Source: Toxorhynchites rutilus septentrionalis (lineage: Eukaryota; Arthropoda; Insecta; Diptera; Culicidae). From it: DNA of 64,000 nucleotides. The notes under the pieces are model-generated. The model was not told the DNA's origin. It saw nothing but the letters and a program-made list of their open reading frames with translations, and did no database searches. The translations under genes were made by a program, and so were the position numbers. Positions 11,759 through 22,137 of this stretch are shown in pieces (within the stretch, counting starts at the first letter, position 1; each line of letters starts with the position of its first letter). The DNA lies in NCBI RefSeq assembly GCF_029784135.1, contig NC_073746.1:231434024-231498023 (forward strand), read 5' to 3'.

Positions 11759-11970
11759 GGTGCGAGAGTAGAGTAAGAAATGAACGAAAGCAAGGGAAGT
11801 GTCATTTTATAAAACATAAAAGAATCGAATGTAAACCCCACCCTCTTTATTGTATAAGCTTACTGTATACTCACGAATATAATAAGGGTGGGATTTAGAT
11901 TCTATACTTTTATGGTTTATAAAATGACGCTTCCTTTGCTTTCGTTCATTTCTCACTCTACTCTCGCACC
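11759..11970. promoter_or_regulatory. Palindromic divergent H3 promoter region
   Basis: Between the divergent H3 pseudogenes the two halves mirror each other: TTTATAAAATGACGCTTCC at about 11921 (plus) and the matching TTATAAAAC/GTGTCATTT on the minus side near 11805. Each half has a TATAAAA box about 60 bp from the start codon position and a CTTTCGTTCATTTCT initiator-like stretch. Probably captured histone promoter DNA. The element also recurs split by LINEs at 39957-46701. Confidence 0.5.
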
Positions 11971-12363
11971 GTGAGGACTCGAGCTCATTAGTCATTCGGT
12001 GGTAAGGCACACGAAGTCAGCTCGGATAAGCGCACCAGTAGCAGGATAGGTGGAGAAGCCACATCGCTATCGACCGGGAACTTTGCGTGAAATTCATCGC
12101 TATCGGAAGTCGACCGAATTGCTGATCCGCAAGCTACCTTTGCAGCATTTGGTTCGTGGAATTGCTCAGGACTTCAAAACCGACTTGCGCTTCCAAAGTT
12201 CCGCGGCTATGACGCTGCAGGAGGCTTATTCGAAGATACCAATTTATGTGCTATCCCTGCAAAACGCGTCACATCATGCCCAAGGACATCCAGCTGGCCC
12301 ATTGTATCCGAGGAGAGCGTGCTATATTAGCTTAGCATATAATCAACGGCCCTTTTCAGGGCT
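11971..12363 (+). pseudogene. Histone H3 pseudogene in AB element (copy 3)
   Basis: Plus-strand counterpart of the copy at 11344. GTG is at the start position and the tail is shortened. The core block runs from 12056 (KPHRYRPGT) through [20 protein letters not shown]. The same VA and SEAYLV deletions are present. The stem-loop GGCCCTTTTCAGGGCT is at 12348-12363. Not translatable as H3. Confidence 0.85.
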
Positions 12364-13471
12364 CCAAATTTGATGGATTAGAGTATAGAAAAGTTTTTTA
12401 CAGGCCGAACTGAAAGGAGCATTTAGCGAAAATCGTGGTTTCGATAATAATTCGTTACCGATAGGTGCCATGGATATGGATTTCTTAATGAAGAATATGA
12501 AATACATGACATGATGTAGTGAATATATCCGAAGAAATCACTTTGGTGAAACTGCATTATAAAATTATTTGTGTACGAATGCCGCAATCGATAGTCGACT
12601 CTAATTTGCGCTGGGTAATTTCCTCGGGGGACTCGATTCCTCCTTTGAGCATTAATAATCTCTTTCTGGCAAAACGATGTGGTATGAATCACATTATTTG
12701 AATGATAGAATGAAGAAGTTTTCTGCCAATTTCCTTCAACCTCCAAACGTATCTTTCTCCCGTTTGTCGTTTTCGCGTTCGCTAATCCTTTCTCACAACA
12801 CCCATTTCTAGTTTGAGAAATTGTTGAGTAAACATTGTTTGCCAGTGCGCGTAGAGCGGGAATTCCTAAAGATTCATTACACCTCTAATAAATTGCCGAA
12901 AGACGTGGTCTTACGTTGATCGCACTTGATTGAAAAAATCCAAAACGAAATGTATTTGGTCGCAGCATTATATGAGTAGAAAGCAAATAATCGCTCGAAA
13001 ATGACTTGATTTTCGCGATGTGAAACATTTTCCGTTTTTCATGTTATGCATTCAATATTGGATATGAAAATTTCCACTGATGGGGAAAAAAATATTCAGA
13101 AGCTTTCCTGTTAATTGCGATTGATTGAAAAATAACAAAACCAAATGTATTTGGTTGCAGTGTTATATGGATAGAAAACATTCAAATAAACTATTTCGCA
13201 TGAATGTATTTTTCAATTCCCAGGGGAACTGGCAGATTATTTTTCAGCAACGATGATAGCAACGAGAATTCCGCGCGTGTATGTGTGTGTGTGTGGTGGC
13301 TGCTCCGATGTTTCAAGCGGAACCGTGGCATCACTCTCCTCCTGATGGATTCCCTTTTGGCCTTAGGTGCACAAACAGCCTCTTGGTGACACCGTTCATC
13401 AGCGCTTTCATGATAAACGAAATTAGCTTCACAACAACAGCGACAACATGCTCCAATCGCTGTTCAATCAT

Positions 13472-13507
13472 AACTGAGTGGGTTTACGAGCGGCGCTCGC
13501 TTATATA
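13472..13507 (-). promoter_or_regulatory. TATA box plus initiator near end A
   Basis: Minus strand TATATAAG (13500-13507) and TCAGTT (13472-13477), same spacing as in the other AB copies. Confidence 0.45.
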
Positions 13508-13812
13508 CCGATTGGTGATTTCAATAGCCTGTTTTGAAAGCAAATTTAAGACTATTGAAACAAGTTTTTGGATGAAAAAGTAACAAGTATATGACGCGTA
13601 GACATTTTATCTTTCAAATGAAGTGTTTATCATACCATTTCGTTCAGTTGTTTAAGAGCTATTAATGCTCAAAATCTCGGTCTCCGGCGTAACGCTTTCG
13701 TTCTCGAAAGTTTGGTTTTACACCCCGGTATAGAAATGAAAGACGTAGTCCTACGTCAAAAATTGGTCATATATACTAATTATTCCTCTCAGTATAAGAA
13801 CGATATTTTGAT

Positions 13813-14067
13813 CAAGGCGCCTAGAAGTATATTCTAAGGTGGGCCAACTTGCTAAAACCACTCTTCAGCCATCTTGGAAGTCTACTGTGTTTTGTTTGTA
13901 AACAAAACACAATACGCTACTGCCGAAGCTCGCTCGTGATCAGTCTGTCTCTTTCACGCTACAAGCAAATAATTCCCTTTCTGCTTTCTTCCGTACTGTT
14001 TTCATATACCGCTCCCCTACCAACTTAGTGACGAAACGACCTCACCTAGTACCATAGACCCATCTTG
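13813..14067. mobile_element. hAT-type MITE (255 bp)
   Basis: Ends are CAAGGCGCCTAGAAG and CATAGACCCATCTTG. The flanks ATTTTGAT and ATTTTGAC form an 8-bp target duplication with one change. Close copies: 50634-50889 and 63493-63748, with interrupted or partial ones at 19952-21485, 32398-32474 and 63771-63819. Confidence 0.8.
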
Positions 14068-14096
14068 ATTTTGACCAAGACGGGTCTATGGTACTA

Positions 14097-14304
14097 GAGG
14101 TGGCTGTACACTGTTTGCCCGGAGGTCAAATATTTGTTATTTTTTGACAGATAAGTTTTGTTTTGATATTTGTACAAACACTATTTTGTTTGCCACTCTT
14201 TAATTTTCAACAGTAGTAAACAATATCAAACACCGAACATGGAAAAAATCAACTGAATTATTCAAGGTAACCTAACCATGTACCGACAGGTTCGAAGAAC
14301 AGAC
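14097..14304. repeat. Dispersed repeat shared with 51705-51862
   Basis: The GCTGTACACTG to GTACCGACAGGTT segment matches 51705-51862 with scattered substitutions. No ORF or clear ends. It abuts a 20-bp fragment of the hAT MITE (CAAGACGGGTCTATGG at 14074). Confidence 0.6.
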
Positions 14305-14491
14305 TGAAAAAAAAGACGGGTGGGTAATGTCGGGGACATAACCGGAGTGACGTAGGACTATACAAAGGGGACAGCTTTTGTTAAATATATATTTTAAATA
14401 TATTGTTTTATTTTCTTCTCCTATGTGAATACCTACCTATCTACCTGAAAAATGGATTAGTTTACTGTTTACTCTTTATGAATATGTTGAT

Positions 14492-14968
14492 GGTTCTGAG
14501 AAGAACCTTTGGTGTTGTGTTTTTGTTATCACTCGATATTCCCATCTTGTTCGGTTAAACCTTCCTGTTTAGCTATTGCGTTTGCCACTCGCCACAGCTT
14601 TCACAGTTGAAAATTTCTTCCCATCCAGCTTGTGACATGTTGTTCAGTAAATTACATTTAATGCGACATGCCGGAGAAACACTTTGCCACTCACTGAAAC
14701 TAATTGTTGCCTTGATGAGCGCCGAACCGAAGCTGCTCTGTTCTTGATGCGGGTTTTCTGATTGTCGTGAGCAGCTTTGCAAGCCAACTCGAGCACTCCG
14801 ACGGCCGAAACTCTATAATCGCTGTTAGGTATACTGGTGCTCCGGCACCAATCCGTTCGGCCTAGTTACCCTTGCGGAGCAATCAGTGAATGCGGTCAAC
14901 AGGGAACTGGAGACCTGCACGGTTCGAGTGAGACTTTGCCTTTCCCTTAACTTGTCCTCCTTTGTTAC
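14492..14968 (-). pseudogene. Histone H2A pseudogene with stem-loop (nest 2, copy a)
   Basis: Counterpart of 3085-3565. The minus strand carries the H2A tail and early fold ([25 protein letters not shown]) and the VLELACKAAHDNQKTRI helix, with the same in-frame stops. The 3' stem-loop at 14492-14507 is GGTTCTTCTCAGAACC, a loop change (TTTC to TCTC) relative to nest 1. Because both hosts share the inactivating stops, the gene was dead before the host transposed. Confidence 0.8.
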
Positions 14969-15235
14969 GTCCACGATGCCGATGCCGTACAACCACACGG
15001 GTTTACGGTTTGAAAGAAAATAAGATATTTTTTTGGGGTCCGCGTGTTTTATACTCTAGCGCAATTTAAGAATTGGTGAAAATCAATAAGCTCAGAACAA
15101 CTGCCAAATTCACATACTCGTCATATCCTGGCAAACAAATTATGAAAAAATCAATTTGTGTTTTATTATTATTTTGGATAATGTTTTAGAAAGCATTGAA
15201 CTGTATTTCCTAAACTCTTTTTTGGAAGGTTTAAT

Positions 15236-15694
15236 GGCCCTGAAAAGCGCCTTGTTTTATGGAATGGTTCCAATTTAGAAAACTTAGTACTCGTGGTTTT
15301 GAAAAAAACCATTTCGAACGCCCTCGATGTCGCCTTGTTCTGGATTTGCCACCAAAGCAGTTTGTATAAAGAACAAACTTTTTTCTTCTGCTACCTGATG
15401 CCGTTTTGCGATTGCGTTTGCCACTCGCCACTCGCTGCAACTGCCTGTTGTCTTGATGTCCACCGTACCGAATGTGTTCTGTTCCGAATGCAGGTTTTCT
15501 TATCGTCGCGAGCAGCTTTGTCAACTAACTCGATCACTCCGGCGGCCGAAACTATATAACGCCGGCTAGGTGGACTGGTGCACTGGTACTAACGCGCTCG
15601 GCCTAGCTACCCTTGCGGGGAACTCCAGATCAACACGGTTCGAGCGGGATTTTGCCTTTCCCTTCACTTTTCCTCCTTTACCATGTCCAGACAT
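15236..15694 (-). pseudogene. Histone H2A pseudogene with start codon (nest 2, copy b)
   Basis: Minus strand from ATG 15692-15694 reads MSGHGKGGKVKGKAKSRSNR, the H2A N-terminus with one R-to-H change. After this the frame breaks. Further blocks fit the ELTKLLAT/DKKTRI region near 15500 and the C-terminal TALVANPEQG-like remnant near 15330. A degraded histone stem-loop (GGCGCTTTTCAGGGCC) is at 15236-15251. This is the best evidence that the captured gene was H2A and included its own start codon. Confidence 0.8.
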
Positions 15695-15773
15695 GGCTGC
15701 TTGGGTTGGTTTGTTGATGTGTTGTGATGCGAACCGATGTGGTGTACGGTTTGAATGAGAATGATCGTTACGG

Positions 15774-15974
15774 AAGGAAGAAAGGTATTGTATTATAGAG
15801 ACTTTGAACTTTTGCAGTTCATTCGTCTCTAGCCTTGAGAAAGGCCCTTTGAAAACTCTACTCTACTCTACTCCAGCGCTACCACCTCCGCCCTCTTGCC
15901 TTGAGAAAGGCACTCGATCCCTCGCCGTCCAGCTCGTCCAGCAACGATGTTGTCCAGTCGGTGTCCACACAAAG
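15774..15974 (-). mobile_element. 5'-truncated LINE tail insertion
   Basis: GGAAGGAAGAAAGGTATTGTATTATAGAGAC resembles the 3' terminus of the LINE at 39991 (tail (CTTC)n on the minus strand). It interrupts the H2A host, whose uninterrupted form is GAATGATCGTTACGGCAGCGG at about 4184. The flanks AATGATCGTTACGG and AATGTGATCGTTATGG form an imperfect target duplication. Confidence 0.55.
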
Positions 15975-16423
15975 AATGTGATCGTTATGGCAGCGGAGCG
16001 GGGATTTTTAAGCTGACTGGCTGGCTCGAGAATTACGCATGTGTGAGACTGCGACCAATGTTTCGTTCATTTTTGATGTAGGACTACGTCTTTCATTTCT
16101 ATACCGGGGTGTAAAACCAAAGTTTCGAGAACGAAAGCGTTACGCTGGATACCGAGATTTTGAGCGTTAATAGCTCTTAAACAACTGAACGAAATGGTAT
16201 GATAAACACTTCATTTGAAAGATAAAATGTCTACGCGTCATATACTTGTTACTTTTTCATCCAAAAACTTGTTTCAATAGTCTTAAAATTGCTTTCAAAA
16301 CAGGCTATTGAAATCAAAAATCGGTATATAAACGAGCGCCGCTCGTAAACCCACTCAGTTATGATTGAACAGCGATTGGAGCATGTTGTCGCTGTTGTTG
16401 TGAAGCTAATTTCGTTTATCATG

Positions 16424-16656
16424 AAGCTACCTTTGCAGCATTTGGTTCGTGGAATTGCTCAGGACTTCAAAACCGACTTGCGCTTCCAAAGTTCCGCGGT
16501 TATGACGCTGCAGGAGGCTTATTAGAAGATACCAATTTGTGTGCTATCCATGCAAAACGCGTCACATCATGCCCAAGGACATCCAGCTGGCCCATCGTAT
16601 CCGAGGAGAGCGTGCTATATTAGCTTAGCATATAATCAACGGCCCTTTTCAGGGCT
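16424..16656 (+). pseudogene. 5'-truncated histone H3 pseudogene
   Basis: It begins abruptly at GAAGCTACCTTTGCAGCA (RKLPLQ region) next to A-end DNA. It continues through [12 protein letters not shown] to the stem-loop at 16641-16656. The N-terminal half is absent because of the internal deletion in this AB copy. Confidence 0.8.
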
Positions 16657-17337
16657 CCAAATTTGATGGATTAGAGTTCAGAAAAGTTTTTTACAGGCCG
16701 AACTGAAAGGAGCATTTAGCGAAAATCGTGGTGTCGATGATAATTCGATACCGATAGGTGCCATGGATATGGATTTTATAATGAAAAACATGAAATATAT
16801 GACATGATGTAGTGAATATATCCCCATATCGAAGAAATCACTTTGATGAAACTGTTTACCGTTTGTCGTTTTTAATTGTTGGGAAAGGGCATTATTTCTG
16901 CTGACTAAATTCCAAGAAAAAATCCATTCCTTCTTTAAGCGTGATTCATTCTGCTTCGGATCAACGGAACAGTTGGCAGTATGATAATCATTTCATACAA
17001 AAGATAAAATGTCCAAGAGTTATATGATTGCTATTTATTGGGTCGAAAAATTGTTTCAATAGCTTAATGATAGCTTCGAAAACAGGTTATTGAAATCATT
17101 CGTATCCGTATGTAGCGCGCCCACTTGGAAACCCATTAATCTTATTGGAATGTGAGATGGGGAAGCTCATACTTACGTCTATGCATTATGCTGTACACTA
17201 CAAACCTTTTTTCTCCGTACTGATTAAGAAGCCGACCGAACTATCGGTCGACAAGTCAGTCTGCAGTATGCGGGGGCTCTTAATTTTGTTTTTGCAGGCC
17301 GAACCGAAAAAATTTCAGTCGAGTTAACTCTTTTTTA

Positions 17338-17562
17338 CAGTAATGCTTTTGAATCCGGACACTTTGCATTACATTCAATATCATACCACAGCCATAACAT
17401 TTTTTTCATGTTGAATTTATGCGATTAATAGTTGCTAATATAGTTACTGATAGTTTCTTGATAGTTACTTATCAATCGCATTAATTCAACATGCAGAAAA
17501 TGTTGTGGCTGCGGTATGGTATTAAATGTAACGCAAAGTGTCCGGATTCAAATACATTACTG
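17338..17562. mobile_element. 225-bp palindromic TA MITE
   Basis: Same element as 10445-10669, in inverse orientation, flanked by TA at 17336-17337 and 17563-17564. It occupies the homologous position in the AB element, so it moved with it. Confidence 0.85.
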
Positions 17563-17703
17563 TATACTTACTTCGATGTTATTCGTTTCTCTCTCAGGGT
17601 AAGCAACGAATATAATAAGGGTGGGGTTTAGATTCTATACTTTTATGGTTTATAAAATGACGCTTCCTTTGCTTTCGTTTATTTCTTACTCTACTCTCGC
17701 ACC

Positions 17704-18117
17704 GTGACGACTCGTTTGTTTGGGACCAAGCAGATAGATAGTTAGTCTTTCAGTGGTAAGGCACACGAAAGCAGCTCGGATAAGCGCACCAGCCGCAGGA
17801 TAGGTGAAGAAGGCACATCGCTATCGACCGGGAACTTTGCGTGAAATTCATCGCTATCGGAAGTCGACCGAATTGCTGATCCGGAAGCTACCTTTGCAGC
17901 TTTTGGATCGTGGAATTGCTCAAGACTTCAAAACCGACTTGCGCTTCCAAAGTTTCGCGGTTATGACGCTGCAGGAGACTTATTCGAAGATACAAATTTG
18001 TGTGCTATCCACGCAAAACGCGTCACATCATGCCCAAGGACATTCAGCTGGCCCATCGAATCCAAGGAGAGGGTGCTATATTAGCTTAGCATATAATCAT
18101 CGGCCCTTTTCAGGGCT
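17704..18117 (+). pseudogene. Histone H3 pseudogene in AB element
   Basis: GTG is at the start position, followed by ACCAAGCAGATAGATAG (TKQT region). The core block is from 17810 ([11 protein letters not shown] to A) to LQETYS. The stem-loop is at 18102-18117. It carries the same VA and SEAYLV deletions as the other copies. Confidence 0.85.
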
Positions 18118-18652
18118 CCAAATTTGATGGATTAGAGTTTAGAAAAGTTTTTTGCAGGCCAAACTGAAACGAGAATTTTCGTTTGGATGCCATACAGCAT
18201 CGAGAAAATTCCGGAAAGATCTAATCGTTGCTGAAAAATAATCTGCCAGTTCCCTGGGAATTGAAGAATACATCCATGCGAAAGAGTTTATTTTAATGTT
18301 TTCTAATTATATGGCGAACACAGCGACCAAATACATTTGATTTCGTAATTTTTCAATCAAGTGTAATTAGCTGGAAAGCTTCTGAAGATTATTCTTTCCC
18401 ATCAGTAGGATATTTTCGTATCCAATATTGGATGCATAACATGAAAAACGGAAAATGTTTCGTATCGCGAAAATTATATAATTTTCAATCGATTATTGCT
18501 CAGTCGCCGAAATTTTCATACTCAGAGAGTTCATTCTCCTCTAGTTTGCCTTCCAAATTGCCATCGTAAACCACACCTTCTCTCGATTCAATCACACACG
18601 AAAAGCATACTGAAATGATATTCTGGTGGTGAAACCGATTCATTTTTCGTGA

Positions 18653-18811
18653 GGCGTCGTGCACAAATTACGTAACGCGATAAGGGGGGAGGGGGTAGAT
18701 GTTGCGTTACTTTCTGTTTATTAGAGATAGGAAATTGCGTTACGAAGGGGGGGGGGGGAGAGGTGGTTCAAAATTCGGATTTTTAGCGTTACGTAATTTG
18801 TGCACGACGCC
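18653..18811. mobile_element. 159-bp MITE with GGCGTCGTGCACAAATTACG ends
   Basis: Homologous to 9198-9355, inverse orientation, target duplication TGA on both sides. It was carried along inside the AB element. Confidence 0.85.
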
Positions 18812-19951
18812 TGAGGACATCGACAAGACAACATCGTTACTGAACGAGCTGAACGGCGAGGGATCGAGGGATTCATTACCTGGCCTGACCTGACCTGAAA
18901 TGCAATCAGTTTGTTTTAACTGTGAGGGAGCGCAGAAAAGCCGATGCTGATACTCTCGTGACCAAGAGAGTATCAGCATCGAAATACGGTTCCTCGGGAA
19001 GACATAGAAGCAGCCGCCACACACACACATACACGCGCGCAACTCTTTTCGTTTGCTGGTTATCGAGAGGAAACCTGGAAAAAAATTATCGTTGCTGAAA
19101 AATAATCTGCCAGTTCCCCTTGGAATTGAAAATTACATTCAAGCGAGTTTATTTTAATGTTTTCTATCCATATAATACTGCGACCACATACATTTGGTTT
19201 TGTGATTTGTCAATCAAGTGCAGTTTGCAGGAAAGCTTCTGAAGATTATTCTTCAGAACAAGGTTTTTTGTATCCAATATTGGATGCATAAAACCTTGAG
19301 TCTCCAACGTAACACTCTCGTTTTTGAAGTCACCCAAATATTTATTTATTCATTCATTCAGGATGGAATTAGATTCAACTTCAAACAAATGATCTCTAAA
19401 TCAATGATAGTCCTACGTCACCCTTGCGGTTATACCATAGATATAACCCACTTCCTGTTTTTCTTTTTCCTTTCCAATCGTGCTTCATTCTATTTCGCTG
19501 CTGCTCTGGTTGCCCGTTTTGGTCGGTACGATTTGAGGAGCACAAAATGGACCAATCAAAAATGGGCACATAGTGCATTTGGACAATGCTTGATATTTCA
19601 CAATTATTCAATTATTTATCTCAAGAAAAATGAAATGTTATTCGTTATGATAGATGCGTAGATATATTTCCTATCAATTGATGCAAAAACCTTTGCGATC
19701 TATTGAGACATGCTCGAATTATAAGCGTTCCAAATCTTGCATTTTTTCCTACTTGTTCAGTGCCTAGATTTCCATTTCACCCCCTATATCTTCCGGTTAG
19801 ACGTAGTCCTACGTCAATATTTTAGGCATCCAATAATCGAATATTTGCTTGTCGTGTTTTGTGTAGAATATATTTGATCAGTACACGTTGACCAAATTTT
19901 ATCTGTCAAAAAGAGTCAAATATTTGGCTTCGGTCAAACAATATATGAGCA

Positions 19952-21485
19952 CCCTAGGTGAGGCCGTTTCGTCACTAAGTTGGTTAGGGGAGCGGTATAT
20001 GAAAACAGTACGGAAGAAAGCAGAAGGGGAATTATTTGCTTGAAGCGTGAAAGAGACAGACTGATCAGGAGCGAGCTTCGGCACTAGCGTATTGTGTTTT
20101 GTTTACAAACAAAACACAGTAGACTTCCAAGATGGCTGCACTGGAGAAATAGTTTAGTAAAAGCAGCTACCAAATCTTTAGTAGCAAAAACATTGGTAAA
20201 ATATACACATTTTTTGTAAATATTACTAAAATTGCGTAAAAAAGATGTCAGACGCAATGAATGTTCCTACCAAGAATTCGTATATTTTACTTCATACCAT
20301 TAGTAAGTTTGTTTTTATCGTCATACCTAACAACTGTGATGTGCGCACTTTGTCTTTTGTCTTTTGGAGACGAAGCGATTCGGAGGTAAGCACTTTGTTT
20401 TTATTGAATTCAATTATGTATTCATCTCCCCCGAGAATTTGTTTTCATCTTATCGGCGGGGAAAATATCACAAGAAATTTTGATCCATATTAACATATTT
20501 GCCCTAATACCATTTTTTTCTTTTTTAGTTGGCCTTAAAATTATATGCAGTTCAATAATTCATCATAAACAAATCGGAGATAAGTATTCGTTTTTTTTAC
20601 ATCATTACATCAGTCACCTCGGTCGGGAAACTATTTTCATATTCCCGTCAAGGATAAACATCAGTTATATTCTGTACATTACAACACTATTGACCTTTTT
20701 CCTTGTCTTTACAGCTGGCATGATCCCAGACTCGTAATACTTGTTTACCAAAAACCATCCAAGCTATGGGATTGAAGGTAACGGCGAGTTTGTCGCTAAG
20801 ATTGGAATCTTTCTTCAACACATCATCGATCGTAAAAAACTTAAGGTGAACATACATAATTTATTGCATATTTAATATCATTAACATATGTATTTTTTTT
20901 CTTCATAGGGACACGAGAGAACAAAATACGGATGAAACGTGCTAGTTCTACCGTCAGTCTGCTAATCAGCTAATGCAAATCAGAGCGATGCAGCAGGAAG
21001 AGGAACGGGAACTTGCTTTGGAAATGCTCATCAAATTGAGGTGGTTGAGGCTGCGATTAAAATTTGCTTCTTGTATGCAGTTGTTAGAATGATTCCAACG
21101 AGAATTATTGATGTTGTTTATAGAATAAGTTATTAGTATAATGTATTCTAAGTATGTAGAATTCAACGCAATCAAATACAATTTTTTAAATTAAAAATAA
21201 TTATTAAAAATTTTGTCATTATCCCTGATAATTACCTGTCACAAATATGAAGCAAAATTTTCACTGTCATTGCACCAATGTTGGACCAACCATTTGTAGT
21301 TTGTTTGACATATGTGCCTACCATTCTTTTTTTGTAACATGTACCAATGATTAGTAGGGTATAAAATGACTAGAGAATTGGTAACATGTACCAAAAAATT
21401 CGTCATATTTACTAAATTTTCCTCTCAGTGTGAAGAGTGGTTTTAGCAAGTTGGCCCACCTTAGGATATACTTCTACGCGCCTTG
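19952..21485. mobile_element. hAT-type MITE split by a CT element
   Basis: GGTGAGGCCGTTTCGTCAC to AAGATGGCTG (19952-20138) and TGAAGAGTGGTTTTAGCAAG to GCGCCTTG (21431-21485) are two halves of the 256-bp MITE. Intact copies read through GATGGCTGAAGAGTGG. The first about 20 bp are missing. Confidence 0.7.
20139..21430. mobile_element. CT-family DNA element, copy 2 (uninterrupted, 1.29 kb)
   Basis: The ends CACTGGAGAAATAGTTTAGT and AAATTTTCCTCTCAGTG form imperfect inverted repeats. Comparison with intact MITE copies shows a 2-bp duplication (TG). Internal splice-like signals frame an exon reading WHDPRLVILVYQKPSKLWD at about 20716-20770, resembling the first helix of a Myb/SANT-like or MADF domain, followed by a frame shift. 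The same interior is found at 37370-38490 in inverse orientation. No transposase is recognised. Confidence 0.65.
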
Positions 21486-21525
21486 GTTTTGACAATACGT
21501 ATGAACCGATTTCTTATTTACAGAA

Positions 21526-22073
21526 ATGGCTCTTTCCAATATTACGAAATCTGGATTTAGTAAAATAACCACGATATTCAAGGCACAATTAAGACCCATC
21601 AGCGTGTCGAGTGTCAACAAACTCAAAGAAAGTATGTTGTTTCTGTCATTGTTTTATGTTTCCCTACCAATTTTTTTTTTTTTGCAGTCAAAAAAACTAT
21701 TCAAAAGGATTCGCTGATTCTAAGTGCCGATTATGTTGCTTCTCCAAGAACCAATCAGTTGATTGAACACACAGCAAAGCCAAGATGTGATGGCCAGTTA
21801 TTCTGCCCCCAATGTACACTGGGTCTTGACATCAAACATACAGATGTGCTTATTTTAAGCCAATATCTTCGCAACGACGGATGTATGCTCCCACGTCGTA
21901 TAACCGGATTATGTAAGCGGCAGCAGCGGAAGATTGGTACACTAGTAACTATGGCCCAAAAAGCTGGTTTGATGCCTAATTTTAACCCATTTTGGAGTAA
22001 AAACGACCCGAAACAACGATACCAATGGAAGAAATATAATAAGTATTTCGATGAAGGTACAATAAAATATTAA
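21526..22073 (+). CDS. mRpS18A: Mitochondrial ribosomal protein S18A
   Basis: Two coding exons, 21526-21631 and 21688-22073, join across a 56-bp intron (GTATGT...TTTTGCAG, phase 1) to give 163 residues. The protein has a basic N-terminal presequence suited to mitochondrial import (residues 1-35). The bS18-like core contains CPQCTLGLDIKHTDVLILSQ, then LPRRITGLCKRQQRKI and MAQKAGLMPN, the diagnostic S18 motifs. S18A (mS40/mL66 group by newer naming) is part of the mitoribosome. The start follows TTTACAGAAATGG, so a non-coding first exon upstream is possible. Transposon DNA ends only 40 bp before the ATG. The gene is convergent with COMMD2, 64 bp apart. AATAAA overlaps the stop region. Confidence 0.9.
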
Positions 22074-22137
22074 TGTTTAATGTTGAAATACAAAATTTGA
22101 GAATATACGGCGAAAATATTTTATTTTGTCTTAATCT

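Larger units (their letters stand above)
8548..13757. mobile_element. AB-family element, full length, with three H3 pseudogenes
   Basis: End B (rc) CAGGAAGTGGG starts at 8548 after A5. End A finishes at 13757 before A5. The empty site, inferred from other CT copies (ACCAAAAAATTCGTC, six A), shows a net gain of four A. Order from B to A: H3 (-), 225-bp MITE, H3 (-), H3 (+), TATA/Inr region. The copy at 38491-49873 keeps the same order in inverse orientation, so this 5.2-kb arrangement is a mobilised unit. No transposase or Rep/helicase ORF is visible, so it is non-autonomous. Confidence 0.7.
2320..13794. mobile_element. CT-family DNA element, copy 1 (host of nest 1)
   Basis: The left end CACTGGAGGAAAAC at 2320 is preceded by TA. 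The right end TTCCTCTCAGT at about 13784-13794 is followed by TA. The element's own DNA is 2320-2907, 7380-8547 and 13758-13794, about 1.8 kb. The rest consists of two later AB insertions. The right terminal region (ATTAGTAGGGTAGAAAATGAC, then ACCAAAAA) matches copies at 21340, 32940/37365 and 26890. The interior cargo differs from those copies and has no recognised transposase. Confidence 0.65.
16075..19457. mobile_element. AB-family element with H3 pseudogenes, inserted in H2A host copy 2
   Basis: End A (GATGTAGGACTACGTC, one change) at 16075 follows T5. End B ends CACTTCCTG at 19457 before T5. Order: TATA/Inr, truncated H3 (+), 225-bp MITE, H3 (+), 159-bp MITE. Relative to the full-length copy at 8548, the inverted H3 partner and its promoter are missing, with a junction at about 16424. 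This makes it an internal deletion derivative. Confidence 0.65.
14315..19815. mobile_element. AB-type element carrying two H2A pseudogenes, copy 2
   Basis: End B GACGGGTGGG at 14315 follows A8. End A GACGTAGTCCTACGTC is at 19800-19815. It is interrupted at 16075-19457 by an H3-carrying AB element at the same host position as in copy 1. A small LINE tail insertion is at 15774. Confidence 0.65.

Noticed and set aside
13281..13583. Possible H2B or H4 pseudogene near end A of AB elements (reading with KQ..DT..H around the GGTGCACAAACAGGCTC segment)
   Set aside because: Only a few residues fit, no contiguous block matches a histone fold, and no stem-loop follows. Not claimed.
8548..13757. Classical Helitron
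   Set aside because: No TC at the 5' end, no CTRR at the 3' end, and insertion is in T-runs, not between A and T. Only a Helentron-like origin is left open.
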